In this document: positions 48,901-55,360 of the stretch, in pieces
Position numbering within the stretch: position 1 is the stretch's first letter
Layout of the letters: the number at the start of each line of letters is the position of its first letter
Assembly (NCBI RefSeq): GCF_008639165.1
Contig: NZ_CP029197.1
Location: forward strand, 558,001-622,000
DNA: 64,000 bases
DNA from: Streptomyces venezuelae ATCC 10712
GTDB lineage: Bacteria > Actinomycetota > Actinomycetes > Streptomycetales > Streptomycetaceae
Direction of reading: 5' to 3'
Program-made: the position numbers and the translations under genes
Notes under the pieces: generated by a model
The model's database searches: none
Seen by the model: the letters and a program-made list of their open reading frames with translations, nothing else
Told to the model about the DNA's origin: nothing

Positions 48901-49207
48901 CCTCCCGTACCGTCGGCACACCGAAGACGGCCATCACGGCGTCCCCGATGAACTTCTCCACGGTGCCGCCCTGTTCCTCGATCCGCAGCCGCATCAGGTC
49001 GAACCAGCGGAGCGTCACCGAGCGCAGGGTCTCCGCGTCCAGCGCGCCGGAAAGCGCGGTGGAGCCCACGAGGTCGCAGAACAGGACGGTCACGACCTTC
49101 CGACCGGTGGGCCTTGCGGCGACCGGCCCGGGCGCGCACGGGCTGCCGCAGGACGGGCAGAACCGTGCGTCGGGCGGCAGGGCGCTCCGGCACGAGGCGC
49201 AGGGCAT
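45920..49207 (-). CDS. Zinc-ribbon/class III cyclase/AAA-ATPase/TPR regulator
   Basis: This 1,095-aa protein starts with a zinc ribbon (CASC...CPSC), then a class III adenylate/guanylate cyclase domain (~38-210: VTVLFCDLVGSTALSG, KFIGDAVMAVFG, RIGINTGQAVTGS), an AAA ATPase (Walker A GGEAGQGKTR ~265, Walker B VVLVIDDCHW) and a long TPR-like helical tail (~560-1095). Such multidomain proteins are common in actinobacteria as signal-responsive regulators. FCDLVGST keeps a metal-binding aspartate, so cyclase activity is possible. It lies only 40 bp after the small 92-aa gene and is coupled to the subtilase gene, suggesting it belongs to the same transcript. Confidence 0.87.
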   Translation of the reverse strand: MPCASCRSALPPDARFCPSCGSPCAPGPVAARPTGRKVVTVLFCDLVGSTALSGALDAETLRSVTLRWFDLMRLRIEEQGGTVEKFIGDAVMAVFGVPTVREDDARRAASAALAMREALTGFNARLEEAVGVRLEMRIGINTGQAVTGSATLRQAMVSGEVVNVAARLEQNAAAGEILIGPDTLAAAGPGVRTTELGPLLLKGKTDRVVAHRLTGLDEEDGPEALRRFDLGFVGRRHELDLIDAALERVTRTRRVERLVVGGEAGQGKTRLVREWIRRASAPATATAPRHGVGRCRALGEQPSLGPLADAVADLLNAETTLVPSPELELLQQGLLLDGTPNPSPADTCAALAKVLAELSATRPVVLVIDDCHWGAQPLFDALDRLLRALGDTAAVLILLLTRPPLFDVRPELAAGSVPLCGLTDAEAQLLAAELTGRPADGAPLGAEVLARVGGNPLHLEQLLVAGEPVDTDSVPLPLQALIGARIDALDAPEQRALGLASVLGGDFTAGELAALAGPPAETWTAAELTATLHRLVRHRLIRPDGAAFRFAGGLIQEVVHASQSKQDRADRHERAARLDSVRARGSAAVGAHLEEAYRYRVELGAQDAHTDGLRRRAADALAEAGRLALAHADPVWAADLLNRAAARYTTGEPGRTATRRRLGQTLLDLGRGADGRSLLEEVLAQTPPDGEDAVEAAHARLGLASVGRTAGTPRATGPGRSGGGRRDESPAEAAAATLPVFAAAGDELGQARAALRLAQRAQEQGRHRAAERLLARALDHAVRADAEPERAAALGATGVSLWRGPQPVADAVDRCRALLADQGPGRRAVRLTLNCPLAVLLALHDDREGALACLAEAEQLAKRLGYAEADAFLPIFTATVAEPAGRRDEALAHLERAAAAARELGATALLRSALLDATRVHLDLGDWRTARTTLAELEQAGGPFGAPDAERAEPARPRAESADLDGLRARVAAARGDAVTATRLAARALATAARTDSPIVQGLAALDLARTALALGHPDEAAGSAARARRHFWAKGHLPAVRQADALVARCAARRADPGPAPAAVPTTTTTATGAGARTGPGPGSRTGAGEETAR

Positions 49208-49247
49208 GGGTTCCTCCGGTGGGCGGGGACGGCGGGGGCGACCGGGG

Positions 49248-49526
49248 TCAGAAGAGAGCGCCGCCGGCGACGTCCGCGTGCGCCTGCACCTCGGGCGCGG
49301 CGGCGTCGAGCCGTCCCCTGATGTCGACGAGCAGGGCGAGCTCCTCCGGGGTCAGCGCGCGGACGACCTCCTGCTGCTCCTCGCTGAGGGCGTCGACGTC
49401 GAACCCGGCGGCGGCGAGCGCCTCCAGGGTGGGGGCCGGCGGTGTCCCGCCGGCCGGGGCGGTGCCGTACGGGGCGGGCGTGCCGCGCGGGGCGGTCGTC
49501 TCGTACGGGGTGCTGTCGTCGGTCAC
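49248..49526 (-). CDS. 92-aa putative RiPP precursor ('aroma-sacti cluster'-like)
   Basis: The N-terminal third is rich in Thr, Pro, Gly and Ala. The C-terminal part has a helical leader-like block (LEALAAAGFDVDALSEEQ, EVVRALTPEELALLVDI) and ends EVQAHADVAGGALF. The helical block resembles proteins that databases label 'aroma-sacti cluster domain', found beside radical SAM genes; this is from memory. There is no cysteine, so a sulfur-to-alpha-carbon bridge cannot form, and modification would have to use other residues. Start GTG 49526 has GGAGGACACCC upstream and overlaps the stop of the iron-protein gene. It may instead be a recognition or partner protein rather than a precursor. Confidence 0.7.
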   Translation of the reverse strand: MTDDSTPYETTAPRGTPAPYGTAPAGGTPPAPTLEALAAAGFDVDALSEEQQEVVRALTPEELALLVDIRGRLDAAAPEVQAHADVAGGALF

Positions 49527-50185
49527 GGGTGTCCTCCGGGGGTGGCGGCGAGGTCGAGGAAGAGCCGGGTGAGGAGGTTGGCGGTGTGCAGCGCGCTGAC
49601 GGAGACCGCCGTCTGCTGGGCGGGGGTCGGCGCGAGGGCGTCGAGCACCCGGTGCAGGTCGTCGAGGTGGCCGCCGTCGAGCTCGGCGTGTTCCCTGAGA
49701 GTGCGGAAGGCGCGGCCGGGCAGTCCGGTGACCTCGGTGAGACGGTCCGCGAGCCGGGGCCCGGGGGCGTTGCCCTCCAGGACGGCGATGTAGCCGAGCA
49801 GGGTCGCCGGGTGCTCGTGCTCGATCCGGTAGTACTGCGCCCCGGCGAGTTCGACGACGACGGGGTGCGGCACGGCGGCGGGGCCGGCTCCGGCGGCGGC
49901 CAGGTCGTCGAGCAGCCAGGCGTCGTGGTCGCGCTCCTCCTCGGCGTGGCGGACGTAGTACTCCGCGAGGTGCCGCGAGGCCGGGTCGTCGAGCTCGGCG
50001 CACCGCTCGGCGGCGCGTTCCAGGAGCGGCACCGAGGCGCGGACGAGCGGGTGCATGGCGGCCAGGTAGCGCACGTAGCGTTCGCGGAGGCCGTCGGGGC
50101 GCCAGAGGGCGGCGGTGGCGGCCCTCAGCACGGGCGTGGTGGGCGTGAGTTTGGTCCTGAGCGCGAGGGACGCGGTGGCGTTCAT
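49523..50185 (-). CDS. Haem-oxygenase-like iron-containing redox enzyme
   Basis: This 220-aa helical protein resembles the 'iron-containing redox enzyme'/haem-oxygenase-like diiron (HDO) family. Candidate metal ligands lie in two helices: HAEEERDHDAWLLDDL (~83-98) and REHAELDGGHLDDL (~165-178), with further histidines and glutamate in YYRIEHEHPATLLGY. HDO enzymes catalyse oxygen-dependent oxidations, for example C-C cleavage, N-oxygenation or desaturation. It overlaps the genes on both sides by four bases, so it is made in fixed ratio with radical SAM enzyme 1 and the 92-aa peptide, and likely acts on the same substrate. Confidence 0.82.
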   Translation of the reverse strand: MNATASLALRTKLTPTTPVLRAATAALWRPDGLRERYVRYLAAMHPLVRASVPLLERAAERCAELDDPASRHLAEYYVRHAEEERDHDAWLLDDLAAAGAGPAAVPHPVVVELAGAQYYRIEHEHPATLLGYIAVLEGNAPGPRLADRLTEVTGLPGRAFRTLREHAELDGGHLDDLHRVLDALAPTPAQQTAVSVSALHTANLLTRLFLDLAATPGGHP

Positions 50186-51363
50186 CGGCGGCTCCTCTCC
50201 TCTGCGGTGAGCGACGCGACGGCGGCGGGCGGGGCCGCTTCGCGCGCGTCGGCGGCGGGGTGGGCCCCGGCGGGCGGGTCGGCGGCGGCCGGCTTCCGTT
50301 CTCCGGTGGACTCGACCAGGTGCGCGTACCGGGCGCAGCCCATGCGGCGTACGAGGGCGGCGGGTCCGGCGGCGAGCTGCTGGTCCGTGCTGAGCCGGTC
50401 GAGGACGGCGCCGACCCGGCCTCCGGCGTCCCGGGCGGCGCCCGCGAGTACCTCGGGCCGGTCGGCGAGCGCGTGACAGCTCCGGCAGTATCCGGCCGGG
50501 GCGGGCCCGGTGCCGTACCGGGCGTGCATCCGCTGCGGGCCGACGGCGCGCAGCATCCGCAGCACCGGGGAGCCGAGGGAGCGTGCGCGTACGGTCTGCC
50601 AGTCGTCCTCGGCGATGTGCCCGAGCCGCAGGTGCGGGGGGACGGGACGGCGGTCCACCGTCCACTGGTTGCAGCAGGCGGCCACGGTCCCGTCGAAGGT
50701 GACGACGGGCCAGGCGGCGAGCGCGCAGGGCGTCACCGAGGTGCCGTCGGGGCCGGCCGGCGTGGCCCGGGCGAGCCCGGTGCCGCGGCCGACCGGCCGG
50801 ACCTCGTTCACCAGCATCGGCATGCCGGGGCCGAAGGCGCGGTGGACGTCGGCGACGGCCTCCGCGAGGTACGGGTCGTCCGGTCCCGACCCGGTGAGGT
50901 GGATGCTGGCGGGGACTCCGGCGTCGAGCACGGCCCGCAGGGCGCGCAGGACGTCCGCGCGCGGGACCTCGCGCTCGTGGTGGACGTCCAGGCTGGCCGA
51001 GAAGTGGTCGAGGGCCGTGACCGTTCGCATGATCCGGTCGGGGACGCGGCCGCCGCGGGCGAAGAACATGCCGCTGAGCAGGGCCACCCTGGATCCCCTG
51101 GCGCGGGCGAGGCGGGCCGCGCGGGCGGCGAGCTCCGGCAGCAGCAGCGGTTCGCCGCCGGTGAGCATGACCACCTCGGGGCGGTCCTGGGGGCCGAACG
51201 AGCCGATGAAGCCGAGGAGTCGCGCCGGATCGGGCGCCCCGGCGGCCGTCGGGGAGGAGCCGGTGGAGCAGTGCGCGCAGCTCATGGGGCAGCGGCGGGT
51301 GAGCGCCACCAGGAGACCGCCGCAGGGCACCGGGCGCAGGCCGATGAGCTCCGCCAGTTCCAT
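50182..51363 (-). CDS. Radical SAM enzyme 1 (putative peptide-modifying)
   Basis: This 393-aa enzyme has the radical SAM cluster motif RRCPMSCAHC (Cys25, Cys29, Cys32), GGEPLLLPE for SAM binding, and C-terminal cysteines (VAACCNQW, YCRSCHAL) that could hold an auxiliary cluster as in SPASM/Twitch enzymes. No B12 domain is seen. The C-terminal ~60 residues are Ala/Pro-rich. ATG 51363 follows TCAGGAGGACAG. It opens the leftward operon and is followed directly by the HDO and 92-aa genes. It probably modifies the small peptide encoded beside it, or the 39-aa peptide encoded on the other side of the shared promoter region. Confidence 0.85.
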   Translation of the reverse strand: MELAELIGLRPVPCGGLLVALTRRCPMSCAHCSTGSSPTAAGAPDPARLLGFIGSFGPQDRPEVVMLTGGEPLLLPELAARAARLARARGSRVALLSGMFFARGGRVPDRIMRTVTALDHFSASLDVHHEREVPRADVLRALRAVLDAGVPASIHLTGSGPDDPYLAEAVADVHRAFGPGMPMLVNEVRPVGRGTGLARATPAGPDGTSVTPCALAAWPVVTFDGTVAACCNQWTVDRRPVPPHLRLGHIAEDDWQTVRARSLGSPVLRMLRAVGPQRMHARYGTGPAPAGYCRSCHALADRPEVLAGAARDAGGRVGAVLDRLSTDQQLAAGPAALVRRMGCARYAHLVESTGERKPAAADPPAGAHPAADAREAAPPAAVASLTAEERSRR

Positions 51364-51426
51364 GTCTGTCCTCCTGACGCGCGCGGAGGGTCCCCCGCTT
51401 CCCCCGGATCGTGTCGCCGGGCGGCA

Positions 51427-51450
51427 GGCTTTCGGTTCACGAACGCCTGG
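51427..51450 (-). promoter_or_regulatory. Shared activator/promoter element, leftward copy
   Basis: On the minus strand CCAGGCGTTC (51450-51441), four bases and ACCG occur 77 bp before the start of radical SAM enzyme 1. The identical arrangement, in the same orientation relative to its gene, precedes the 39-aa peptide gene. It is probably the binding site of a common activator such as one of the nearby SARP or LAL regulators. Confidence 0.6.
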
Positions 51451-51579
51451 CGATCGGTAAATCACCGGGTCAGGTGGGGTGCGAGGACATGCGGGGCAGG
51501 GCGGGCGGGGGCTCGCCCGCACGGTTCCGGGTCCGTCCCGCGCCCCCGTCGTCGCCGTTTACCGGCGCCGAACCGGCGA

Positions 51580-51597
51580 CCAGGCGTTCCCATACCG
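51580..51597 (+). promoter_or_regulatory. Shared activator/promoter element, rightward copy
   Basis: CCAGGCGTTC followed after four bases by ACCG occurs 66 bp before the 39-aa peptide start. It matches the leftward copy at all 14 fixed positions and with the same spacer length, which is unlikely by chance in two facing promoters. Confidence 0.6.
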
Positions 51598-51655
51598 CGG
51601 GTTCGTACGTTTTTCCCAGCCGGCGCAGCGACGCCGTCCAACGAGGAGGACGAAC

Positions 51656-51775
51656 ATGCCCGAGAACACGAACCCGAAGCCGATCGAGGACGAGGACATC
51701 GAGGTCGTGGCGCACGGGGAGGACGAGGAGGCCGAGGCCGGCTGCATCGTCAACAACTCCAGCGACATCTCCTGA
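51656..51775 (+). CDS. 39-aa putative RiPP precursor peptide
   Basis: The peptide has a polar start (MPENTNPKPI), a strongly acidic leader-like middle (about 11 Asp/Glu between residues 11 and 28) and a different C-terminal end, GCIVNNSSDIS, with a single cysteine at position 30. This split into acidic leader and short, Ser/Asn/Cys-containing core is typical of RiPP precursors. A strong AGGAGGA lies five to six bases before ATG 51656, and the gene heads an operon with a glycosyltransferase, radical SAM enzyme, exporter and peptidase. I know no named RiPP class with this core. It may form one Cys thioether crosslink and be glycosylated; both are inferences. Confidence 0.75.
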   Translation: MPENTNPKPIEDEDIEVVAHGEDEEAEAGCIVNNSSDIS

Positions 51776-51866
51776 CGCTTCGCGTCACGTCCTGAGTACC
51801 TCGCGGGCCACCCGGTTCTCGGCAGATCGTGCCAGGGACCGGGGGGCCCGCGGCCACTCGGCACCC

Positions 51867-51885
51867 TCGGCGAAACGCTCGCCGA
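51867..51885 (+). terminator. Stem-loop after the precursor gene, likely attenuator
   Basis: TCGGCGA-AACGC-TCGCCGA is a perfect 7-bp stem with a 5-base loop, 92 bp after the peptide stop and followed by a pyrimidine-rich tract with CCCTTCC repeats. Partial termination here would give more precursor than enzyme transcript, as seen in many RiPP operons. Confidence 0.5.
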
Positions 51886-51962
51886 ACCCCTTCCGTACCC
51901 CTTCCGAAGCCCTTCCCCACTTCTCTTCCCCGCCCGCCCGATCCCGAGGGAGCGAGCACGCC

Positions 51963-53159
51963 GTGAACATCCTGCTCTGCCCGCTCAGCGACGGCGGCTA
52001 TCTCTACCCGGCGATCGCGGCCGGCCGGGAACTGCGGCGCCGCGGCCACCACGTCAGCGTGCTCGCCAGGTCGTCCGCCGCGCCCGTCGTGGCGGAGTCC
52101 GGCCTGCCGTGCCTGCCGGCCGAGGACTTCGGCGGCCGCCGGGCGTTCTCCGCCACCTGGTGGGGGACGACGGGCGCGGCCCAGTACCGGGCGGTCGTAC
52201 GCGCGGCCCGGGAGACGCGGGCCGAGCTGCTCGTCACCTCGGTGCTGTGCAACGGCGCGCTGCTCGCGGCCGAGGCGTTGGACCTTCCGGTGGTCGTGGT
52301 CGGCCTCTCCGTCCATCTGTGGGACTACCGCGCCGGCGGCGACGGCGAGCCGCACCTGGGCAGGACCCGGGAGAGCCGGACCTTGGACTGCCGGGGCATC
52401 CTCGCCGCCACCCGGGAGGAGGTCGGCCTGGCCGGGCGCGCCTCCCGGTGGGACGACCCGCTCCTCGGCGACGCCCTGCTGCTCAGGGGTGACCCGGCGC
52501 TGGAGTACCCCGGCGGCGAACTCCCCGAGCGCGTACGGTTCGTGGGCCCCATGGACTGGGAACCGGCCCCCGGACGGGGCGAGTCGGAAGCCGTCGCCGA
52601 CCATCTGGCGCGGACCGGCAAGCCCGTCGTCTACGTCCACCTCGGCCGCTTCTTCGGCGGCAGGAGCCTGTGGCCACGGCTCAACGAGGCCTTCACCGGC
52701 GGGCCGTTCCAGGCCGTGGTCGAGCAGGGCAGGTCCACCGAGCCGCAGCCCGGACCGGACGCCGACATCCTGCTCGTACGCAAACCGTGGATGGGTCCGC
52801 TCGTCGATCTGGCCGGACTGGTAGTGGCCAACGGCACCTCGGCCCCCGTGCTCGCCGCCCTGCTGCGCGGCCGCCCCCTTGCGCTCTCGCCGAACGGGTC
52901 CGAGCAGCCGCTGCTCACCGGCGCCTGCGTCCGGGCCGGCGTGGCCGTACGCGACCCGAAGACCCCGTCCGCGGACCTGTCGGCGCTGCTGGAGTCGGCG
53001 TGGCACGACGAAGGGCTGCGGACCCGAGCCCGCGCGCTCGGCGACAGGCTGGCCGCGGCGGGCGGCGCGGCCCGCGCGGCCGACATTGTCGAGCGGGTGG
53101 CTGTGGCATCCGCGATCCCGAAGGAGGACCATGAGTACGCGATCAGTCGGCCTCGATGA
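51963..53159 (+). CDS. GT-B glycosyltransferase (MGT/UGT-like)
   Basis: This ~398-aa protein has a GT-B fold: the N-terminal domain begins NILLCPLSDGGYLYPAIAAG (acceptor side), and the C-terminal domain has VYVHLGRFFGG and a nucleotide-sugar region, VVANGTSAPVLAALLRGRPL...PNGSEQPLL. It resembles macrolide/flavonoid-type glycosyltransferases rather than sugar-polymer enzymes. The usual HGG motif is replaced by NGTS. It starts at GTG 51963 and overlaps the next gene by 29 bp. In this operon it most likely puts a sugar on the 39-aa peptide core (Ser, Asn or Cys). No sugar-biosynthesis genes are nearby, so the donor would be a common NDP-sugar. Confidence 0.8.
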   Translation: MNILLCPLSDGGYLYPAIAAGRELRRRGHHVSVLARSSAAPVVAESGLPCLPAEDFGGRRAFSATWWGTTGAAQYRAVVRAARETRAELLVTSVLCNGALLAAEALDLPVVVVGLSVHLWDYRAGGDGEPHLGRTRESRTLDCRGILAATREEVGLAGRASRWDDPLLGDALLLRGDPALEYPGGELPERVRFVGPMDWEPAPGRGESEAVADHLARTGKPVVYVHLGRFFGGRSLWPRLNEAFTGGPFQAVVEQGRSTEPQPGPDADILLVRKPWMGPLVDLAGLVVANGTSAPVLAALLRGRPLALSPNGSEQPLLTGACVRAGVAVRDPKTPSADLSALLESAWHDEGLRTRARALGDRLAAAGGAARAADIVERVAVASAIPKEDHEYAISRPR

Positions 53160-54102
53160 GGCCGTGGCGAGTCTGTCCGTGGGTGCGCGGCACTGGATAG
53201 CGCGGCGCGCGGGGTACCTCGACTCGCCCGAGGGTCACACGGACCTGCCGGTGACCCCCCGTGTCAAGGCCCTCCTGCAGCTCGCGCTGCTCCGCCGCTA
53301 CTGGGAGAAGACCGTGCCCGGCGAGACGGCCCTCGGCGAGGCGACCGCGATCGTCGAACGGGCTTGGCGGCGGCCGGACTTCCCCCGGCTGCTGACCCTC
53401 GACCGGCGGTACGCGCGGGAGTTCGAGCTGATGTACGCGGGCCTGACGCCCGCCGGCAGCACGACCGACGCACCGCGCCAGGTCCTGGCCCGGCTGGCGG
53501 CGGACGGCTATCTGGCACCGCGCCGGAAGGCCCCTTACCTCCACCTGGAGGCCAGGTTCTACGCCGATCTCGCGGGCGCGGAGCACACGTTCGCCTCGTA
53601 CGAGGAGCTGTACGCCGCGAGCCTGCTGGCCCGGGCGGCGACGCTGCCGGTGGCCGATCTCGACGTCTGCGTGGTCACGCACACCGTCTTCTACCTCAGT
53701 GACTTCGGCTTCCGGGACCCCGGACTCGGCGAGGAGGCGCGCGAGCAGGCGCTGCGGGTCGTGGAGCGGCTCACGCACCACTGCCTGGGGCTCGGCGAGT
53801 GGGACCTCGTCGGCAAGCTCGTCCTGGCCCAGTACTGCCTGGGCGCCGATCCGCTGAGCACCTCGTCCGGCGCGGCCGGGATACGGATGCTCGCGGAGGT
53901 CCAGGCGCCCGACGGCGCGATCCCGGGCCGGTCCGTCGTGCGGCGCGCCCCGGCGGACGCGACGCCCGTGGACTACTTCAGGAAGTCCTACCAGGCGACC
54001 CTGGTCACGGCGCTCGCGACGCTGATCATCGGGAACGGCCGGCAGCCCGGCGGCGGCGCGACCGCCGCCGCCGGAGCGACGACAGTACGGGAGTCACGGT
54101 GA
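53131..54102 (+). CDS. Helical DUF6895-like protein 1 (function unknown)
   Basis: This 323-aa, mostly alpha-helical protein has no known catalytic motif. It is a paralogue of the product of 55361-56323: both share HTxFYLxDFGxxDP, LVLAQxxLGxDPLSTxSGAA, GAIPGRS and a C-terminal YxxTLVTALxxxI. I tentatively place both in DUF6895. ATG 53131 has a perfect AAGGAGGACC site inside the glycosyltransferase gene, and its stop overlaps the radical SAM gene by GTGA. The repeated helical pairs may form a toroid that holds a peptide or a lipid-like substrate. A scaffold role for radical SAM enzyme 2 is possible. Confidence 0.75.
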   Translation: MSTRSVGLDEAVASLSVGARHWIARRAGYLDSPEGHTDLPVTPRVKALLQLALLRRYWEKTVPGETALGEATAIVERAWRRPDFPRLLTLDRRYAREFELMYAGLTPAGSTTDAPRQVLARLAADGYLAPRRKAPYLHLEARFYADLAGAEHTFASYEELYAASLLARAATLPVADLDVCVVTHTVFYLSDFGFRDPGLGEEAREQALRVVERLTHHCLGLGEWDLVGKLVLAQYCLGADPLSTSSGAAGIRMLAEVQAPDGAIPGRSVVRRAPADATPVDYFRKSYQATLVTALATLIIGNGRQPGGGATAAAGATTVRESR

Positions 54103-55358
54103 GCATCGACCAGGCGGCGCCCGTCACAGCGCCCACGGCCCGGCCCGACCGGGAGACCGGCCCCGACGCCACGCCCCGGCCCGACCTCGCGGCCTCCGGC
54201 GCGCGGCTTCTCCAGGGTGAGCGGAACTGGTGGTTCCTCGGCCCGGGCGGGGTGGCCCGGCTCGGCTCCCGGCACGTCACGGCCGACGGGGAGCTGCGCC
54301 CCGAGGCCGAGCAACGGCTGCGCGACAGCGGCATGTTCACCCCCGCTCCGGTCCGCGCCTACGCGCTGACCGTCCTCACCAGCACCCACTGCAACCTGGG
54401 CTGCGGCTACTGCTTCCAGAACACCGCGCAGGACCTGGCCGGCGGCAGCCGGCCGCCCCGGATCGCCCGGACCCGCCTCAGCTCCGGCACGATCACCTCG
54501 ATCCTCGGTTTCACCGAACGGCAGATGGCCGCCGCCGGCCTGGAGAAGCTCCGCATCCTCCTCTTCGGCGGAGAGCCGCTGCTCAACCCGCGCGGCTGCC
54601 TCGAACTGCTCGAACGGGCCGCGGACATCGCGCCGACCTCCGCCTGGATGATCTCCAACGCCACCCTGCTCACCCCGTCCCTCGCGCGACGGCTGCACGA
54701 GCGCGGGCTGACGTCCGTCCAGGTCACCTTCGACGGCGACCGTGACGACCACGACCGGATCAGGATCGGCCGGGCGGACGGCAGCGGCACCTTCGACAAG
54801 ATCGTCCGGAACATCGTGAAGGCCTCCGAGGTCACGCCGCTCCGCTGGACGCTCCGGGTGAACGTCTCCCAGGAGACCTTCCACGGGGTCGACGCGCTGA
54901 TCGACCGGCTCGCGGCCGCCCTCGACCCCGCCCGGTGCTCGCTGTACTTCGCCCGGGTCGGCGACGTGGGCGTCGGATACGCCAACAGCCTGCTGCACAC
55001 CGGCGAACTCTCGGCCGCCTTCACCCGGTGGCAGCGCCGGGCCCTCGGCCTCGGCTTCACCGTCAGCCGCCCCGGCGGCAGGAAGACCTGCGTCACCTGC
55101 GGCCACGCCGACGGCCGGTACGGCGCGGTGGTGAGCGCGGACGGGACGCTGGCGAGCTGCTGGGAGACCGCCGGCAAACCCGACTGGGAGGTCGGCACGG
55201 TCACCGACGGCTACCGGCCGGGCGCGGGGACCGGCGACCGCTGGATCGCCTGCCAGGACCTGTACAGCTACGACGAGGACGCGCGGACGCTCGCCCGGTT
55301 CCGCGACACCGTCGACACGGCCCTGCTGGACCATCTCCAGGAGACGGGGCGCCTGTAG
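54099..55358 (+). CDS. Radical SAM enzyme 2 with SPASM/Twitch-like tail (peptide maturase)
   Basis: This 419-aa enzyme has a ~95-residue N-terminal extension that could bind a leader peptide, then the radical SAM motif THCNLGCGYCF (Cys98, Cys102, Cys105), FGGEPLLNP, and a C-terminal cysteine set (CVTCGHADGRYG, LASCWETAG, WIACQDLY) consistent with an auxiliary iron-sulfur cluster of SPASM or Twitch type. CxxxCxYCF and YGxxVSADGTLxxCW are typical of RiPP maturases that make thioether or C-C crosslinks. Start is GTG 54099, coupled to the upstream DUF gene. It probably crosslinks the 39-aa peptide. Confidence 0.87.
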   Translation: MSIDQAAPVTAPTARPDRETGPDATPRPDLAASGARLLQGERNWWFLGPGGVARLGSRHVTADGELRPEAEQRLRDSGMFTPAPVRAYALTVLTSTHCNLGCGYCFQNTAQDLAGGSRPPRIARTRLSSGTITSILGFTERQMAAAGLEKLRILLFGGEPLLNPRGCLELLERAADIAPTSAWMISNATLLTPSLARRLHERGLTSVQVTFDGDRDDHDRIRIGRADGSGTFDKIVRNIVKASEVTPLRWTLRVNVSQETFHGVDALIDRLAAALDPARCSLYFARVGDVGVGYANSLLHTGELSAAFTRWQRRALGLGFTVSRPGGRKTCVTCGHADGRYGAVVSADGTLASCWETAGKPDWEVGTVTDGYRPGAGTGDRWIACQDLYSYDEDARTLARFRDTVDTALLDHLQETGRL

Positions 55359-55360
55359 CC

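Larger units (their letters stand above)
51364..51655. other. Divergent control region of the two RiPP-like operons
   Basis: No gene is supported in these 292 bases. They separate radical SAM enzyme 1 (leftward) from the 39-aa peptide (rightward). Each side carries the same 14-position element, listed separately. AT-rich pockets lie at 51455-51465 and 51600-51615, where the two promoters could be. Confidence 0.7.

Noticed and set aside
49248-49526. 92-aa peptide as a true sactipeptide precursor
   Set aside because: It contains no cysteine, so no sulfur-to-alpha-carbon bridge is possible, whatever the database family name suggests.
51656-51775. 39-aa peptide as a lanthipeptide precursor
   Set aside because: No LanB/C, LanM, LanKC or LanL gene is in the window; the neighbouring maturase is a radical SAM enzyme.
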